Origin: Xanthobacteraceae bacterium
GTDB taxonomy: Bacteria; Pseudomonadota; Alphaproteobacteria; Rhizobiales; Xanthobacteraceae
Assembly: GCA_030041005.1 (NCBI GenBank)
Contig: JASHOR010000185.1
Coordinates: forward strand, 1-64,000
Direction: 5' to 3'
DNA: 64,000 nucleotides
Below, piece after piece: positions 8,767 to 16,899 of this stretch. Under the pieces are notes generated by a model. That model made no database searches and was not told the origin of the DNA. It worked only from the letters and a program-made list of their open reading frames with translations. A program made the position numbers and the translations under genes. Numbering within the stretch: the stretch's first letter is position 1; each line of letters starts with the position of its first letter.

Positions 8767-10170
8767 ATGATGGCGCGCCTCAATGTTTCGGCCATTCTGG
8801 CCGCTGCCGTCCTGTTGCTGACGGCGCCGCTGCCTCCGGTTTCCGCTCAGGAACGCCAAGCTCCGGTCTCGCTCGGCCAACTGCAACTCTCGTTCGCTCC
8901 GATCGTTCAGCGGGTGGCGCCCGCCGTGGTAAACGTCTATGCCCAGCACATCGTCGAAAACCAGAATCCGTTTTTAGCCGACCCGTTTTTCCGTCAGTTT
9001 TTCGGCGGCGTTCCGAGCCGTCAGGTGGAACGCTCCCTTGGTTCCGGCGTCATCGTCGATCCGTCGGGGCTCGTCGTCACCAACTTTCACGTGATCAGAG
9101 GCGCAAGCCAGGTCAAGGTGGCGCTTGCCGACAAGCGCGAGTTTCCCGCCGAGATCGTGCTCAAGGATCCGCGCAGCGATCTTGCGGTATTGCGGATAAA
9201 GGACGCGCACGATCGCTTTCCAACCTTGCAATTCGGCGATTCCGACAAGCTGGAGGTTGGCGATGTGGTCCTGGCGATTGGCGATCCCTTCGGCGTAGGA
9301 CAGACCGTGACGCACGGCATCGTTTCGGCGCTGGCGCGTACGCAGGTGGGCAGCTCCGATTATCAATTCTTCATCCAGACCGATGCGGCGATCAATCCGG
9401 GCAATTCCGGCGGTGCGTTGGTTGATATGAGAGGACGCCTGGTCGGCATCAACAGCGCGATCGCATCGTCCTCGGGCGGGTCGGAGGGTATCGGCTTTGC
9501 CATCCCGGCAAATCTGGTGCGTATCGTCGTTGCCTCGGCTGAGGCCGGCAGTCATACGGTCAGGCGCCCATGGTTCGGCGCCAAGCTGCAGGAGGTCACG
9601 CCCGATATCGCCGACAGTTTGGGCCTGAAGGTGCCCACGGGTGCGCTGGTCGCGAGCGTTGACGCCGACAGTCCCGCAGCACATGCCGGAATCAAGGTCG
9701 GCGATCTGCTCGTCAGCGTCGATGGAACGCCTGTGGAGGATCCGAACGCGTTCGGTTACCGCTTCGCCACGAAGCCGCTCGGCGGGACAGCCCAGATTGG
9801 GCTCGTTCGCCAGGGACACCAGATGACCCTGCCGGTAACATTGCAGCCGCTGCCGGAAATGCCGCGAGACGAAGTTGAAATCCGCTCCAACTCGCCGTTC
9901 CGCGGTGCGACCGTGGCCAATCTTTCTCCCGCTCTGGCGGACGAATTGCAGCTCGATTCGCAGGCGCGCGGTGTCGTGGTCACAGCCGTGGCCGATGGGT
10001 CAACCGCGCAATCGATCGGCTTTCGGCCGGGCGACATCGTCGTTTCGGTCAATAACGAGCGAATCACGAACTCGGCCGAGCTTGAACGGGCCGCCAATAC
10101 CGGGGGACGGTCCTGGCGCATCACCATAAACCGGCACGGCGAGCAGATTTCGGTGATGTTCAGCGGCTGA
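8767..10170 (+). CDS. Do/HtrA-family periplasmic serine protease
   Basis: DegP/DegQ-type protease and chaperone for misfolded envelope proteins. The start is one of two consecutive ATGs (8767, 8770) after GAGGAATTCT; upstream in-frame codons lack a family match. A signal peptide (hydrophobic to about residue 22, cleavage near VSAQ) is followed by the trypsin-like domain with catalytic His108 (TNFHVI), Asp138 (RSDLAVLRI) and Ser214 (NPGNSGGAL), then two PDZ domains (about 265-355 and 385-465). The 467 residues fit DegQ/DegP-like enzymes. The ribosomal cluster lies upstream and rarA downstream on the same strand, so co-transcription with rarA is possible but unproven. Confidence 0.94.
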   Translation: MMARLNVSAILAAAVLLLTAPLPPVSAQERQAPVSLGQLQLSFAPIVQRVAPAVVNVYAQHIVENQNPFLADPFFRQFFGGVPSRQVERSLGSGVIVDPSGLVVTNFHVIRGASQVKVALADKREFPAEIVLKDPRSDLAVLRIKDAHDRFPTLQFGDSDKLEVGDVVLAIGDPFGVGQTVTHGIVSALARTQVGSSDYQFFIQTDAAINPGNSGGALVDMRGRLVGINSAIASSSGGSEGIGFAIPANLVRIVVASAEAGSHTVRRPWFGAKLQEVTPDIADSLGLKVPTGALVASVDADSPAAHAGIKVGDLLVSVDGTPVEDPNAFGYRFATKPLGGTAQIGLVRQGHQMTLPVTLQPLPEMPRDEVEIRSNSPFRGATVANLSPALADELQLDSQARGVVVTAVADGSTAQSIGFRPGDIVVSVNNERITNSAELERAANTGGRSWRITINRHGEQISVMFSG

Positions 10171-10309
10171 ATGAGACAGTGTCTTCGGCGCAACGCGCCG
10201 GGAACGGCCGCCCTGCCGGCCGGTTCGGGGATGAGCGTGCGCTGGACGGCATCGAAGAAGGGTCCGAATTGGCTTGCAGCGGCCCGGCACATCCACCATT
10301 TTTGACGAA

Positions 10310-11638
10310 ATGGTAAAGCGGGCCGCCCAAACGAGTCTTTTCGCCGCTGCGGGTCTTGATCGCGATGCGCCGCGGCCGCTCGCCGACAAGTTGCGACCGC
10401 AGCAGCTTTCCGATGTGGTCGGCCAGGGTCACTTGCTCGGCCGCGATGGCGCGCTCACGCGCATGCTCGATACCCGCTCGCTTGGCTCGCTCATTTTCTG
10501 GGGCCCACCGGGGACCGGAAAAACTACCGTTGCGCGGCTTTTGGCGCATGCGACCGAATTTTATTTCGAGCAGATTTCCGCGATCTTTTCCGGCGTCGCC
10601 GATCTGAAAAAGGTGTTCGACGCGGCGCGTGCGCGCCGTGAGACGAGCCAGGGGACGCTCCTTTTCGTCGACGAGATTCACCGCTTCAATCGCGCGCAAC
10701 AGGATTCTTTTTTGCCGGTGATGGAAGACGGTACCATCATTCTGGTCGGCGCGACGACGGAAAATCCCTCGTTTGAATTGATTGCGCCGCTGTTGTCGCG
10801 CTCCCGGGTGCTCGTATTCAAACCCCTCGACGAGACGGCCATCGAAAAGCTGCTTGCTCGCGCCGAAGCGATTGAAGGACGAAGGCTGCCGCTCGACGCC
10901 GAAGCGCGTGCGTCGCTCATTCGCATGGCTGACGGCGATGGCCGTGCCGCGCTCACGCTCGCGGAAGAAGTCTGGCGCGCGGTGCGCGCCGGCGAGACTT
11001 TCGGCGCCGCCGCGCTGCAAGAGATCGTGCAGCGGCGGGCGCCGATCTACGACAAGTCGCAGGACGGCCACTACAATCTCATCAGCGCGCTGCATAAATC
11101 CGTACGCGGTTCCGATCCCGACGCTGCGCTCTATTATCTGGCGCGCATGCTCGATGCCGGCGAGGATCCGCTCTATCTCGCGCGCCGCATCGTGCGCATG
11201 GCGGTCGAGGATATCGGGCTCGCCGATCCGCAGGCGCTTGTCGTCGCCAATGCCGCCAAGGACGCCTACGATTTTCTTGGGAGCCCCGAGGGTGAACTGG
11301 CGCTGGCCGAAGCAGTCATCTATGTCGCCACCGCGCCGAAATCGAACGCGACCTATACGGCTTTTGGGGCGGCCAAGCGGACGGCCAAGGAAGCTGGCTC
11401 GCTCTTGCCGCCCAAGCACATCCTCAACGCGCCGACCAAGCTGATGAAGAGCGAGGGATATGGCGCGGGGTACGAATACGATCACGACAGCGAGGAGGCG
11501 TTCTCAGGCCAGGACTATTTCCCCGAAAAGCTCGGGCGGCAGAAATTTTACGATCCGCCCGAGCGCGGCTTTGAGCGCGAGATCAGAAAGCGCCTGGAAT
11601 ATTGGGCGAAGCTGCGCAGCGAGCGGAGCGATCCGTGA
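10310..11638 (+). CDS. rarA: Replication-associated recombination protein A (MgsA/RarA AAA+ ATPase)
   Basis: AAA+ ATPase of the clamp-loader group acting at stalled replication forks. The ATG at 10310 gives MVKRAAQTSLFAAAG; a TTG 36 bases upstream is possible. Walker A is GPPGTGKTT (residues 65-73) and Walker B LLFVDEIHRFN is about 50 residues later. The sensor region GATTENPSFELI and the C-terminal MgsA domain with EDIGLADPQAL and YEYDHD also fit. The 442 residues match the family. Confidence 0.96.
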   Translation: MVKRAAQTSLFAAAGLDRDAPRPLADKLRPQQLSDVVGQGHLLGRDGALTRMLDTRSLGSLIFWGPPGTGKTTVARLLAHATEFYFEQISAIFSGVADLKKVFDAARARRETSQGTLLFVDEIHRFNRAQQDSFLPVMEDGTIILVGATTENPSFELIAPLLSRSRVLVFKPLDETAIEKLLARAEAIEGRRLPLDAEARASLIRMADGDGRAALTLAEEVWRAVRAGETFGAAALQEIVQRRAPIYDKSQDGHYNLISALHKSVRGSDPDAALYYLARMLDAGEDPLYLARRIVRMAVEDIGLADPQALVVANAAKDAYDFLGSPEGELALAEAVIYVATAPKSNATYTAFGAAKRTAKEAGSLLPPKHILNAPTKLMKSEGYGAGYEYDHDSEEAFSGQDYFPEKLGRQKFYDPPERGFEREIRKRLEYWAKLRSERSDP

Positions 11639-11700
11639 GAGGCTCGCGGGGGCCGCGCCAGCCCGGCGGCGGCAGGGGAATAGCCGGGCCACGGCATGCT

Positions 11701-11885
11701 TTCCCTCCCCCCGCGCGCGAAGCGCGTGGCGGGGGGGGTCGGCGAGCGAAGGGGCACCCCATCGCACAGGGCGCGATGGGGACCCCGCAGCGAGCCGGGG
11801 TGGGGGGTTTCAAGCAAACGAAATTTGCCCCTACCCCTGACCCCTCCCCATCGCTCCGCTTTGCTGCGCGGGGGGAGGGGAGCGC
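11701..11885. repeat. GC-rich CCCCTCCCC/GGGGAGGGG palindromic element(s)
   Basis: Two adjacent palindromic stretches: one from about 11701 (CCCTCCCCCCGCG ... GGGGTGGGGGG, to about 11816) and one at about 11828-11882 (CCCCTACCCCTGACCCCTCC ... GCGGGGGGAGGGG). The vocabulary matches elements at 33827-33989, 36533-36664 and 62466-62511. The element lies between rarA and the pseudouridine synthase and is open in the frame of the latter. Confidence 0.7.
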
Positions 11886-12921
11886 GCAGGCGTCCGCTCC
11901 CGCCATTGTCAGCAACAATCCGCGGGGCGAGGGGAAGGTACAGAACGTCACCGTTACCCCCGATGAAACGGACATGCGGGTCGACCGCTTCCTGGAAGCG
12001 CGGTTTCCGGGCTTGAGCTTCTCCCACATCCAGCGCGTCATCCGCAAAGGCGAGGTGCGCGTGGACGGCAAGCGCACGCGGCCCACGAACCGGCTCCAGG
12101 CCGGGCAGAGCATTCGTATTCCGCCGCTGCGGGTCGATCAGCCGAAGCCGCGCGCCGCGGGAAACGAGGCGGATGACAAGACTCGCGCGTTTCTCAAATC
12201 GATCACGCTCTACGAAGACGCCGACGTCCTGGTCTTCAACAAGCCGATGGGGCTGGCAGTACAGGGCGGCTCCGGCACGCCGCGTCATCTCGACGGCATG
12301 CTGGAAGTCATGCGCGACGCGCATGGTCAACGGCCGCGCCTCGTGCACCGGCTCGACAAGGACACGGCCGGCTGTCTCGTCGTTGCCAAGACACGGTTTG
12401 CGGCGGCGGCCCTGGCGAGGACCTTCCGCTCGCGGTCGGCGAGAAAAATCTATTGGGCGCTGGTCGCCGGTGTGCCGAAGCCACGGCAGGGACGAATCTC
12501 GACGTTTCTCGCCAAGCAGGAGCGCGAGGACGAATCGATCATGCGCATCGCGCACCACGGCGAGGAAGGCGCGAGTCACGCGGTGACCTATTACGCCGTA
12601 GTGGAAACCGCGGGATCGTCGCTCGCCTGGATTTCGCTCAAACCCGTGACCGGGCGCACCCATCAACTGCGTGCACACATGGCCCACATCAACCACCCGA
12701 TCGTCGGCGATCCGAAATATTTCTCGCGAGAGAATTGGGAACTGCCGGGCGGCCTGCAGAACAGGCTGCATCTTCTGGCCCATCGCATCGTGGTGCCCCA
12801 TCCGCGCGGCGGGATCATAGACACCACTGCCCCGCTGCCGCCGCACATGCAGCAGTCGTGGAATCTGCTTGGGCTCGATGCCAAGCGCTATGACCCGATC
12901 GAGGAGGCGCCGCAGGATTGA
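11776..12921 (+). CDS. RluC/RluD-type 23S rRNA pseudouridine synthase (start uncertain)
   Basis: RluA-superfamily enzyme with an N-terminal S4 RNA-binding domain (MRVDRFLEARFPGLSFSHIQ, then VRVDGKRT) and the catalytic motif RLVHRLDKDTAGCLVVAK with the nucleophilic Asp, later GRTHQLRAHMAH. RluC-like 23S rRNA modification is the best guess. Homology begins about a dozen residues before MRVDRFL (base 11974), and the preceding 300 bases are repeat DNA that stays open in frame. Candidate starts are ATG 11776, GTG 11800 and ATG 11974; none has a strong Shine-Dalgarno. I chose 11776 because the QNVTVTPDETD segment before 11974 looks homologous and there is no closer start codon that includes it. Confidence 0.85.
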   Translation: MGTPQRAGVGGFKQTKFAPTPDPSPSLRFAARGEGSAQASAPAIVSNNPRGEGKVQNVTVTPDETDMRVDRFLEARFPGLSFSHIQRVIRKGEVRVDGKRTRPTNRLQAGQSIRIPPLRVDQPKPRAAGNEADDKTRAFLKSITLYEDADVLVFNKPMGLAVQGGSGTPRHLDGMLEVMRDAHGQRPRLVHRLDKDTAGCLVVAKTRFAAAALARTFRSRSARKIYWALVAGVPKPRQGRISTFLAKQEREDESIMRIAHHGEEGASHAVTYYAVVETAGSSLAWISLKPVTGRTHQLRAHMAHINHPIVGDPKYFSRENWELPGGLQNRLHLLAHRIVVPHPRGGIIDTTAPLPPHMQQSWNLLGLDAKRYDPIEEAPQD

Positions 12922-12995
12922 TCCGGTTGGTGTAACCCAGGAACGGCGGCCGGGCTTTATGGTTGACCCTGTGCTGCAACTAGATCGGCCGACTC

Positions 12996-13499
12996 ATGAA
13001 CGTGTGCATGCGGCGCCTTTTCTATTTTGCACCGGCCTTGCTGCTCGCTCTGTCCACGCCCGGCGGTGCCCCGGCTCAGGGCTATCCGGGCTTTCCCTAC
13101 ACCATCCTCGCGCCGACGCACCGTGCACTCAGTCGGCATCGAGCCGGACAACCGATGCGCAGAGTGCATGAACACGCTGCGAGAACCCAGTCGCCGCGCG
13201 GGGAACGGCTTGCGAGCCGGAAGTTTTCCTTCACGCGGAGTTCGCCAGGCACGGTTCTGCCGACGCCGTTGCCGCGTACCCCGCTCATTCCGCCGGAAGG
13301 CGGCAGCGTAGTAAGCGCGCGACCGGCGCCCCAGTTGAAGCCACCTACGGTCGTACCCGGCCTTGCAAATCCCATTCCTAATCTGCCGCACGGCCCTGAG
13401 ACCTTTCAGGATCGCGCCTCGCGCTGCGCCTTTCAGCAGGGCCTCTACAACGTTCCGGGCAATATGAGCACGCAGTACATGGGCGCGTGTTTGCAGTAA
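12996..13499 (+). CDS. Small secreted protein of unknown function
   Basis: The 167 residues begin MNVCMRRLFYFAPALLLALS with a signal peptide and likely cleavage after GAPA (near residue 28). The mature part is Pro/Arg-rich and low in secondary-structure signals until a conserved-looking C-terminus, ASRCAFQQGLYNVPGNMSTQ ... GACLQ, whose two cysteines could pair. I do not recognise a named domain. An ATG at 13008 is an alternative start. It follows the pseudouridine synthase by 74 bases and probably acts in the periplasm. Confidence 0.7.
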   Translation: MNVCMRRLFYFAPALLLALSTPGGAPAQGYPGFPYTILAPTHRALSRHRAGQPMRRVHEHAARTQSPRGERLASRKFSFTRSSPGTVLPTPLPRTPLIPPEGGSVVSARPAPQLKPPTVVPGLANPIPNLPHGPETFQDRASRCAFQQGLYNVPGNMSTQYMGACLQ

Positions 13500-13525
13500 T
13501 TGCACTTTACGGCGTCGCGATTCCT

Positions 13526-13577
13526 ACCTTTCCTCGGTGGGGAGGAAAGGTCGACTTCCGAGGCAGCGAGGAAGTCG
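13526..13577. repeat. Two tandem perfect hairpins
   Basis: Arms ACCTTTCCTC (13526-13535) and GAGGAAAGGT (13542-13551) form a 10-bp stem with a six-base loop. Immediately adjacent, CGACTTCC (13552-13559) and GGAAGTCG (13570-13577) form an 8-bp stem with a ten-base loop. They sit exactly where homology to the truncated SRPBCC gene begins, so they may mark the breakpoint that removed its 5' end, or act as a terminator for the preceding gene. Confidence 0.7.
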
Positions 13578-13964
13578 GGTGTTGGCGGCGATTTTGTCGT
13601 GCGCTTCCCCGATGAGCGGGTGAACGTGAAAGGCAAGGTGGTGGAATGGTCGCCTCCGCGCCGACTTGCCACCACGTGGACGGTCGAATGGCTGTCGGAA
13701 CTGCGCGAACTGCCGCCCTGCCTCGTCAGCTACGACATCGAGCCGTCAGGCGAGAGCGTCAAGCTGACGATGACGGGATCCTACTCATGGGACGTTCCCG
13801 AGGCGCTGCTCTCGGGCGGGCGATCGGGCTGGCCGGCTATTCTTTCAAGCCTCAAGAGCGTGCTTGAGACCGGCAAACCACTGGTCATCAAGCTGGAGCC
13901 GCCCAAACAAATGACGGAGGTGATGAAGGAACTCGTTGCCACGAAGCCCTGGCTGAAGGGCTGA
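13578..13964 (+). pseudogene. 5'-truncated SRPBCC/AHSA1-family protein
   Basis: The frame encodes the C-terminal two-thirds of an activator of Hsp90 ATPase homologue 1-like (SRPBCC) domain: VKGKVVEWSPPRRLATTWTV, LVSYDIEPSGESVKLTMTGSY and the final helix GGRSGWPAILSSLKSVLETG. The family's N-terminal helix and strand (the block resembling PEKVWEALTDPEFTRQYW) are missing; the sequence before GGDFVVRFPDE is hairpin DNA. Translation might start at GTG 13599 or an upstream TTG, but without that block the helix-grip fold would be incomplete. Most likely a gene remnant. It converges on korB, 13 bases away. Confidence 0.65.
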
Positions 13965-13977
13965 ATCGCGTTGATGC

Positions 13978-15033
13978 CTACCGCAGCGCGGCGTTGATCT
14001 TCTCCAGCGCCGCCGAACCGGGGCACAGCTCCTTCTCGGACAGCGTGTTGAGCGGCCCCTCAACGGTGTTGAGGTGGCAGTGCAGATCTTCCGATTCGTT
14101 CTCAACGTAAAGGAGCCCGGTCACGATCTGCCCTTTGGCGGCATGATGATGCAGAAAGCTCATAGCCGCCTCGAGGTCGTGCACGTCGTATTCCGCATTC
14201 AGTTTGCGCAGCGCCAGGACGGTGCCGTCGTGCTGCTCCACCATTTCTACGGTGCCCGGCGCGTAGTCGACGTGAATTGGCGCGCGGGCAGTGATGAAAT
14301 CGAGGAAGTTGACCGCCTCGTTGTGCTCGCGCACGTAGTCGAAGCTTTTGGTCGAGCCGGCGTGATTGTTGAAGGCGACGCAGGGCGAGATCACGTCGAT
14401 GAAGGCCGCACCCCGATGCTCGATCGCGGCTTTGATCAGCGGCGTCAACTGCTTCTTGTCGCCGGAGAACGAGCGCGCCACGAAGCTCGCGCCGCTCTGC
14501 AGCGCGATGCCGACCATGTCGATGGCATTGTCGGTGTTGGTGATGCCGCGCTTGGACTTCGAGCCGCGGTCGGCGGTGGCGGAGAACTGGCCCTTGGTCA
14601 GGCCGTACACGCCGTTGTTCTCGACGATGTAGACCATGTTGACGCCGCGGCGCATGCAGTGGGCGAACTGGCCGAAGCCGATCGAAGCGGAATCGCCGTC
14701 GCCGGAGACGCCAAGATAGATGAGGTCGCGGTTGGCGAGGTTGGCGCCGGTGAGCACAGACGGCATGCGCCCGTGCACCGAATTGAAGCCGTGCGAGTTG
14801 CCGAGGAAATAGGTCGGCGTCTTCGACGAACAGCCGATGCCGGAAACCTTCGCCACCCGGTGCGGTTCGATGGCGAGTTCGAAGCAGGCTTCGACGATCG
14901 AGGCGGTAATCGAGTCGTGACCGCAGCCGGCGCATAGCGTCGATACCGCGCCCTCATAGTCGCGGTGGGTAAAGCCGAGCTTGTTCTTGGGCAGTTCAGG
15001 ATGGTGGAATTTCGGTTTGACGACGTAGGTCAT
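13978..15033 (-). CDS. korB: 2-oxoacid:ferredoxin oxidoreductase subunit beta
   Basis: TPP-binding beta subunit that decarboxylates a 2-oxoacid (probably 2-oxoglutarate or pyruvate) to the acyl-CoA. The cluster-ligand/TPP region reads CAGCGHDS (residues 35-42), the TPP-Mg motif GDGDSASIGFGQ lies near residue 108, and NNGVYGLTKGQ follows. The 351 residues fit the KorB/PorB group without a fused ferredoxin domain. It lies 30 bases after korA on the same strand, in a three-gene operon with the GltD-like flavoprotein. Confidence 0.93.
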   Translation of the reverse strand: MTYVVKPKFHHPELPKNKLGFTHRDYEGAVSTLCAGCGHDSITASIVEACFELAIEPHRVAKVSGIGCSSKTPTYFLGNSHGFNSVHGRMPSVLTGANLANRDLIYLGVSGDGDSASIGFGQFAHCMRRGVNMVYIVENNGVYGLTKGQFSATADRGSKSKRGITNTDNAIDMVGIALQSGASFVARSFSGDKKQLTPLIKAAIEHRGAAFIDVISPCVAFNNHAGSTKSFDYVREHNEAVNFLDFITARAPIHVDYAPGTVEMVEQHDGTVLALRKLNAEYDVHDLEAAMSFLHHHAAKGQIVTGLLYVENESEDLHCHLNTVEGPLNTLSEKELCPGSAALEKINAALR

Positions 15034-15063
15034 GGGAGACTCAGTCTTTTTTGTTGTGTCCGT

Positions 15064-16899
15064 TCACGACACCGCCTTCCGCAGCGGCGTGATTTTCAAC
15101 GCGTCAAGGTGGTCGCCGATGGCGCGGGCGATGAAGCGGGCGGTGATCGGGGTGCCGTCGTAATGCAGGATCGGAACGAGCCGCACCGGATCGATGCTGC
15201 ATTCGTTGACGATGAGCGAGCGCAGTTGCGCGTCGCGATTCTGTTCTACGACAAATACGAAGTCGTGGTCGGCGATAAAGCTCGCGACGCTGGAATGGAA
15301 TGGGAAGGCGCGCAGGCGCAACCGGTCGAGCGAGTGACCTTTGGCCTCCAGCAGCAAGATCGCCTCATCCATGGCCGGGGAGGTCGAGCCGAAATAGATG
15401 ACGCCGTATTTTGTCGGCTTGCCGGCGTTGGCCTGCAATGGGCGCGGCACCAAATCCTTCGCCGTCTCGAACTTGCGCAGGAGACGCTGCATGTTGTCGG
15501 CATAGGCGGGACCATCCTCGGTATAACGCGCATAGCGGTCGCGCGAGGTACCGCGGGTGAAAAAGGAGCCCTTGGTCGGGTGCGTGCCCGGATAGGTGCG
15601 ATAGGTGATGCCGTCGCCGTCGACGTCCAGATAGCGGCCGAAATCCGTGCCGGATTCCAGCATTTCGGCGGTCATGATCTTCCCGCGATCGTATTGCTTG
15701 GCGTCGTCCCACTTCAGCGGCCGGCACAGCCGATGATTCATGCCGATGTCGAGGTCGAGCATGAGAAAGATCGTGGTTTGCAGCCGATCGGCGAGGTCGA
15801 ACGCTTGCGCCGCCATATCAAAGGCCTCAGCCGGATCTTCGGGAAACAGCAATACGTGCTTGGTGTCGCCGTGCGAGGCATAGGCGGCGCTGATGATGTC
15901 GCACTGCTGGGTCCGCGTCGGCATGCCGGTCGATGGCCCGGCGCGCTGCACATCCATGATTACCGCAGGAATTTCGGCGAAATAGGACAGACCAATGAAC
16001 TCCTGCATCAAGGAGATGCCCGGACCGGACGTTGCAGTGAACGCGCGGGCGCCGTTCCAGGCGGCGCCGATGACGATTCCGATCGAGGCGAGTTCATCCT
16101 CGCCCTGGACGATGGCGTATTTGGCCTTCTTGCTCTCCGGATCATGCCGCAGCCGCTTGCAATGGGCGGTGAAGGCATCGGCCAGCGACGACGACGGCGT
16201 GATCGGATACCAGGCGCAAACCGTGGCACCGCCGTAGACTGCGCCGAGCGCCGCCGCCGAATTGCCCTCGATGAAGATGCGGTCGCCGACCTGGTCGGAC
16301 TTCCTTACGCGCAGGCCGATCGGGCATTTGATGGCGTTGAGCGTGTAGTCGCGGCCGAGATGCAGCGCATGCACGTTTGAAGATAAGAGCCTTTCCTTGC
16401 CCTTATATTGTTCGCCGATCAGTTGCTCGATGACCTTCGGGTCGAGGTCAAGGAGCGCCGACAGCGCGCCGAGATAGATGATGTTCTTGAATAGCTGCCG
16501 CTGGCGCGGATCGGTATAGGTCGAATTGGTGATGGCGGTCAGCGGGATGCCGATGACGTTGATGTCACTGCGGAATCTCGACTTGGGTAGCGGCTTGGTC
16601 GAATCGTAGAGCAGATAGCCGCCGGGCTCGATGGAGGCCACATCCTTATCCCAGGTCTGCGGGTTCATCGCCACCATCAAGTCGGTGCCGCCGCGCGCGC
16701 CAAGGTGCCCGGCTTCGGAGATCCGCACCTCGTACCAGGTTGGAAGGCCCTGAATGTTCGACGGAAAGATATTCCGGGGTGCCACAGGCACTCCCATCCG
16801 CAGCACCGCGCGGGCGAACAGTTCGTTGGCGCTGGCCGATCCGGAGCCGTTGACGTTGGCGAACCGGACCACGAAGTCGTTTATGCTTTCAAGTGGCAT
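15064..16899 (-). CDS. korA: 2-oxoacid:acceptor oxidoreductase subunit alpha (gamma-alpha fusion)
   Basis: The ATG at 16899 gives MPLESINDFVVRFANVNGSG; the frame is open upstream but inside the preceding gene. The N-terminal 190 or so residues are the gamma domain (GSASANELFARAVLRMG, ARGGTDLMVAMNP) and the rest is the alpha pyrimidine-binding domain (GNSAAALGAVYGGATVCAWYPITPSSSLADAF) with its C-terminal transketolase-like domain (FGSTSPAMDEAILLL). The 611 residues match the fused KorA of aerobic bacteria. It overlaps the upstream flavoprotein gene by 19 bases, so translation is probably coupled. Confidence 0.93.
   Translation of the reverse strand: MPLESINDFVVRFANVNGSGSASANELFARAVLRMGVPVAPRNIFPSNIQGLPTWYEVRISEAGHLGARGGTDLMVAMNPQTWDKDVASIEPGGYLLYDSTKPLPKSRFRSDINVIGIPLTAITNSTYTDPRQRQLFKNIIYLGALSALLDLDPKVIEQLIGEQYKGKERLLSSNVHALHLGRDYTLNAIKCPIGLRVRKSDQVGDRIFIEGNSAAALGAVYGGATVCAWYPITPSSSLADAFTAHCKRLRHDPESKKAKYAIVQGEDELASIGIVIGAAWNGARAFTATSGPGISLMQEFIGLSYFAEIPAVIMDVQRAGPSTGMPTRTQQCDIISAAYASHGDTKHVLLFPEDPAEAFDMAAQAFDLADRLQTTIFLMLDLDIGMNHRLCRPLKWDDAKQYDRGKIMTAEMLESGTDFGRYLDVDGDGITYRTYPGTHPTKGSFFTRGTSRDRYARYTEDGPAYADNMQRLLRKFETAKDLVPRPLQANAGKPTKYGVIYFGSTSPAMDEAILLLEAKGHSLDRLRLRAFPFHSSVASFIADHDFVFVVEQNRDAQLRSLIVNECSIDPVRLVPILHYDGTPITARFIARAIGDHLDALKITPLRKAVS

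Noticed and set aside
14074-14937. Long open frame on the plus strand opposite korB
   Set aside because: It is an antisense shadow of a conserved gene; the translation is Arg/Val-rich with no family match and follows from high GC in third positions.
14965-16380. Long plus-strand open frame opposite korA
   Set aside because: Antisense shadow without domain match; korA is fully conserved on the other strand.
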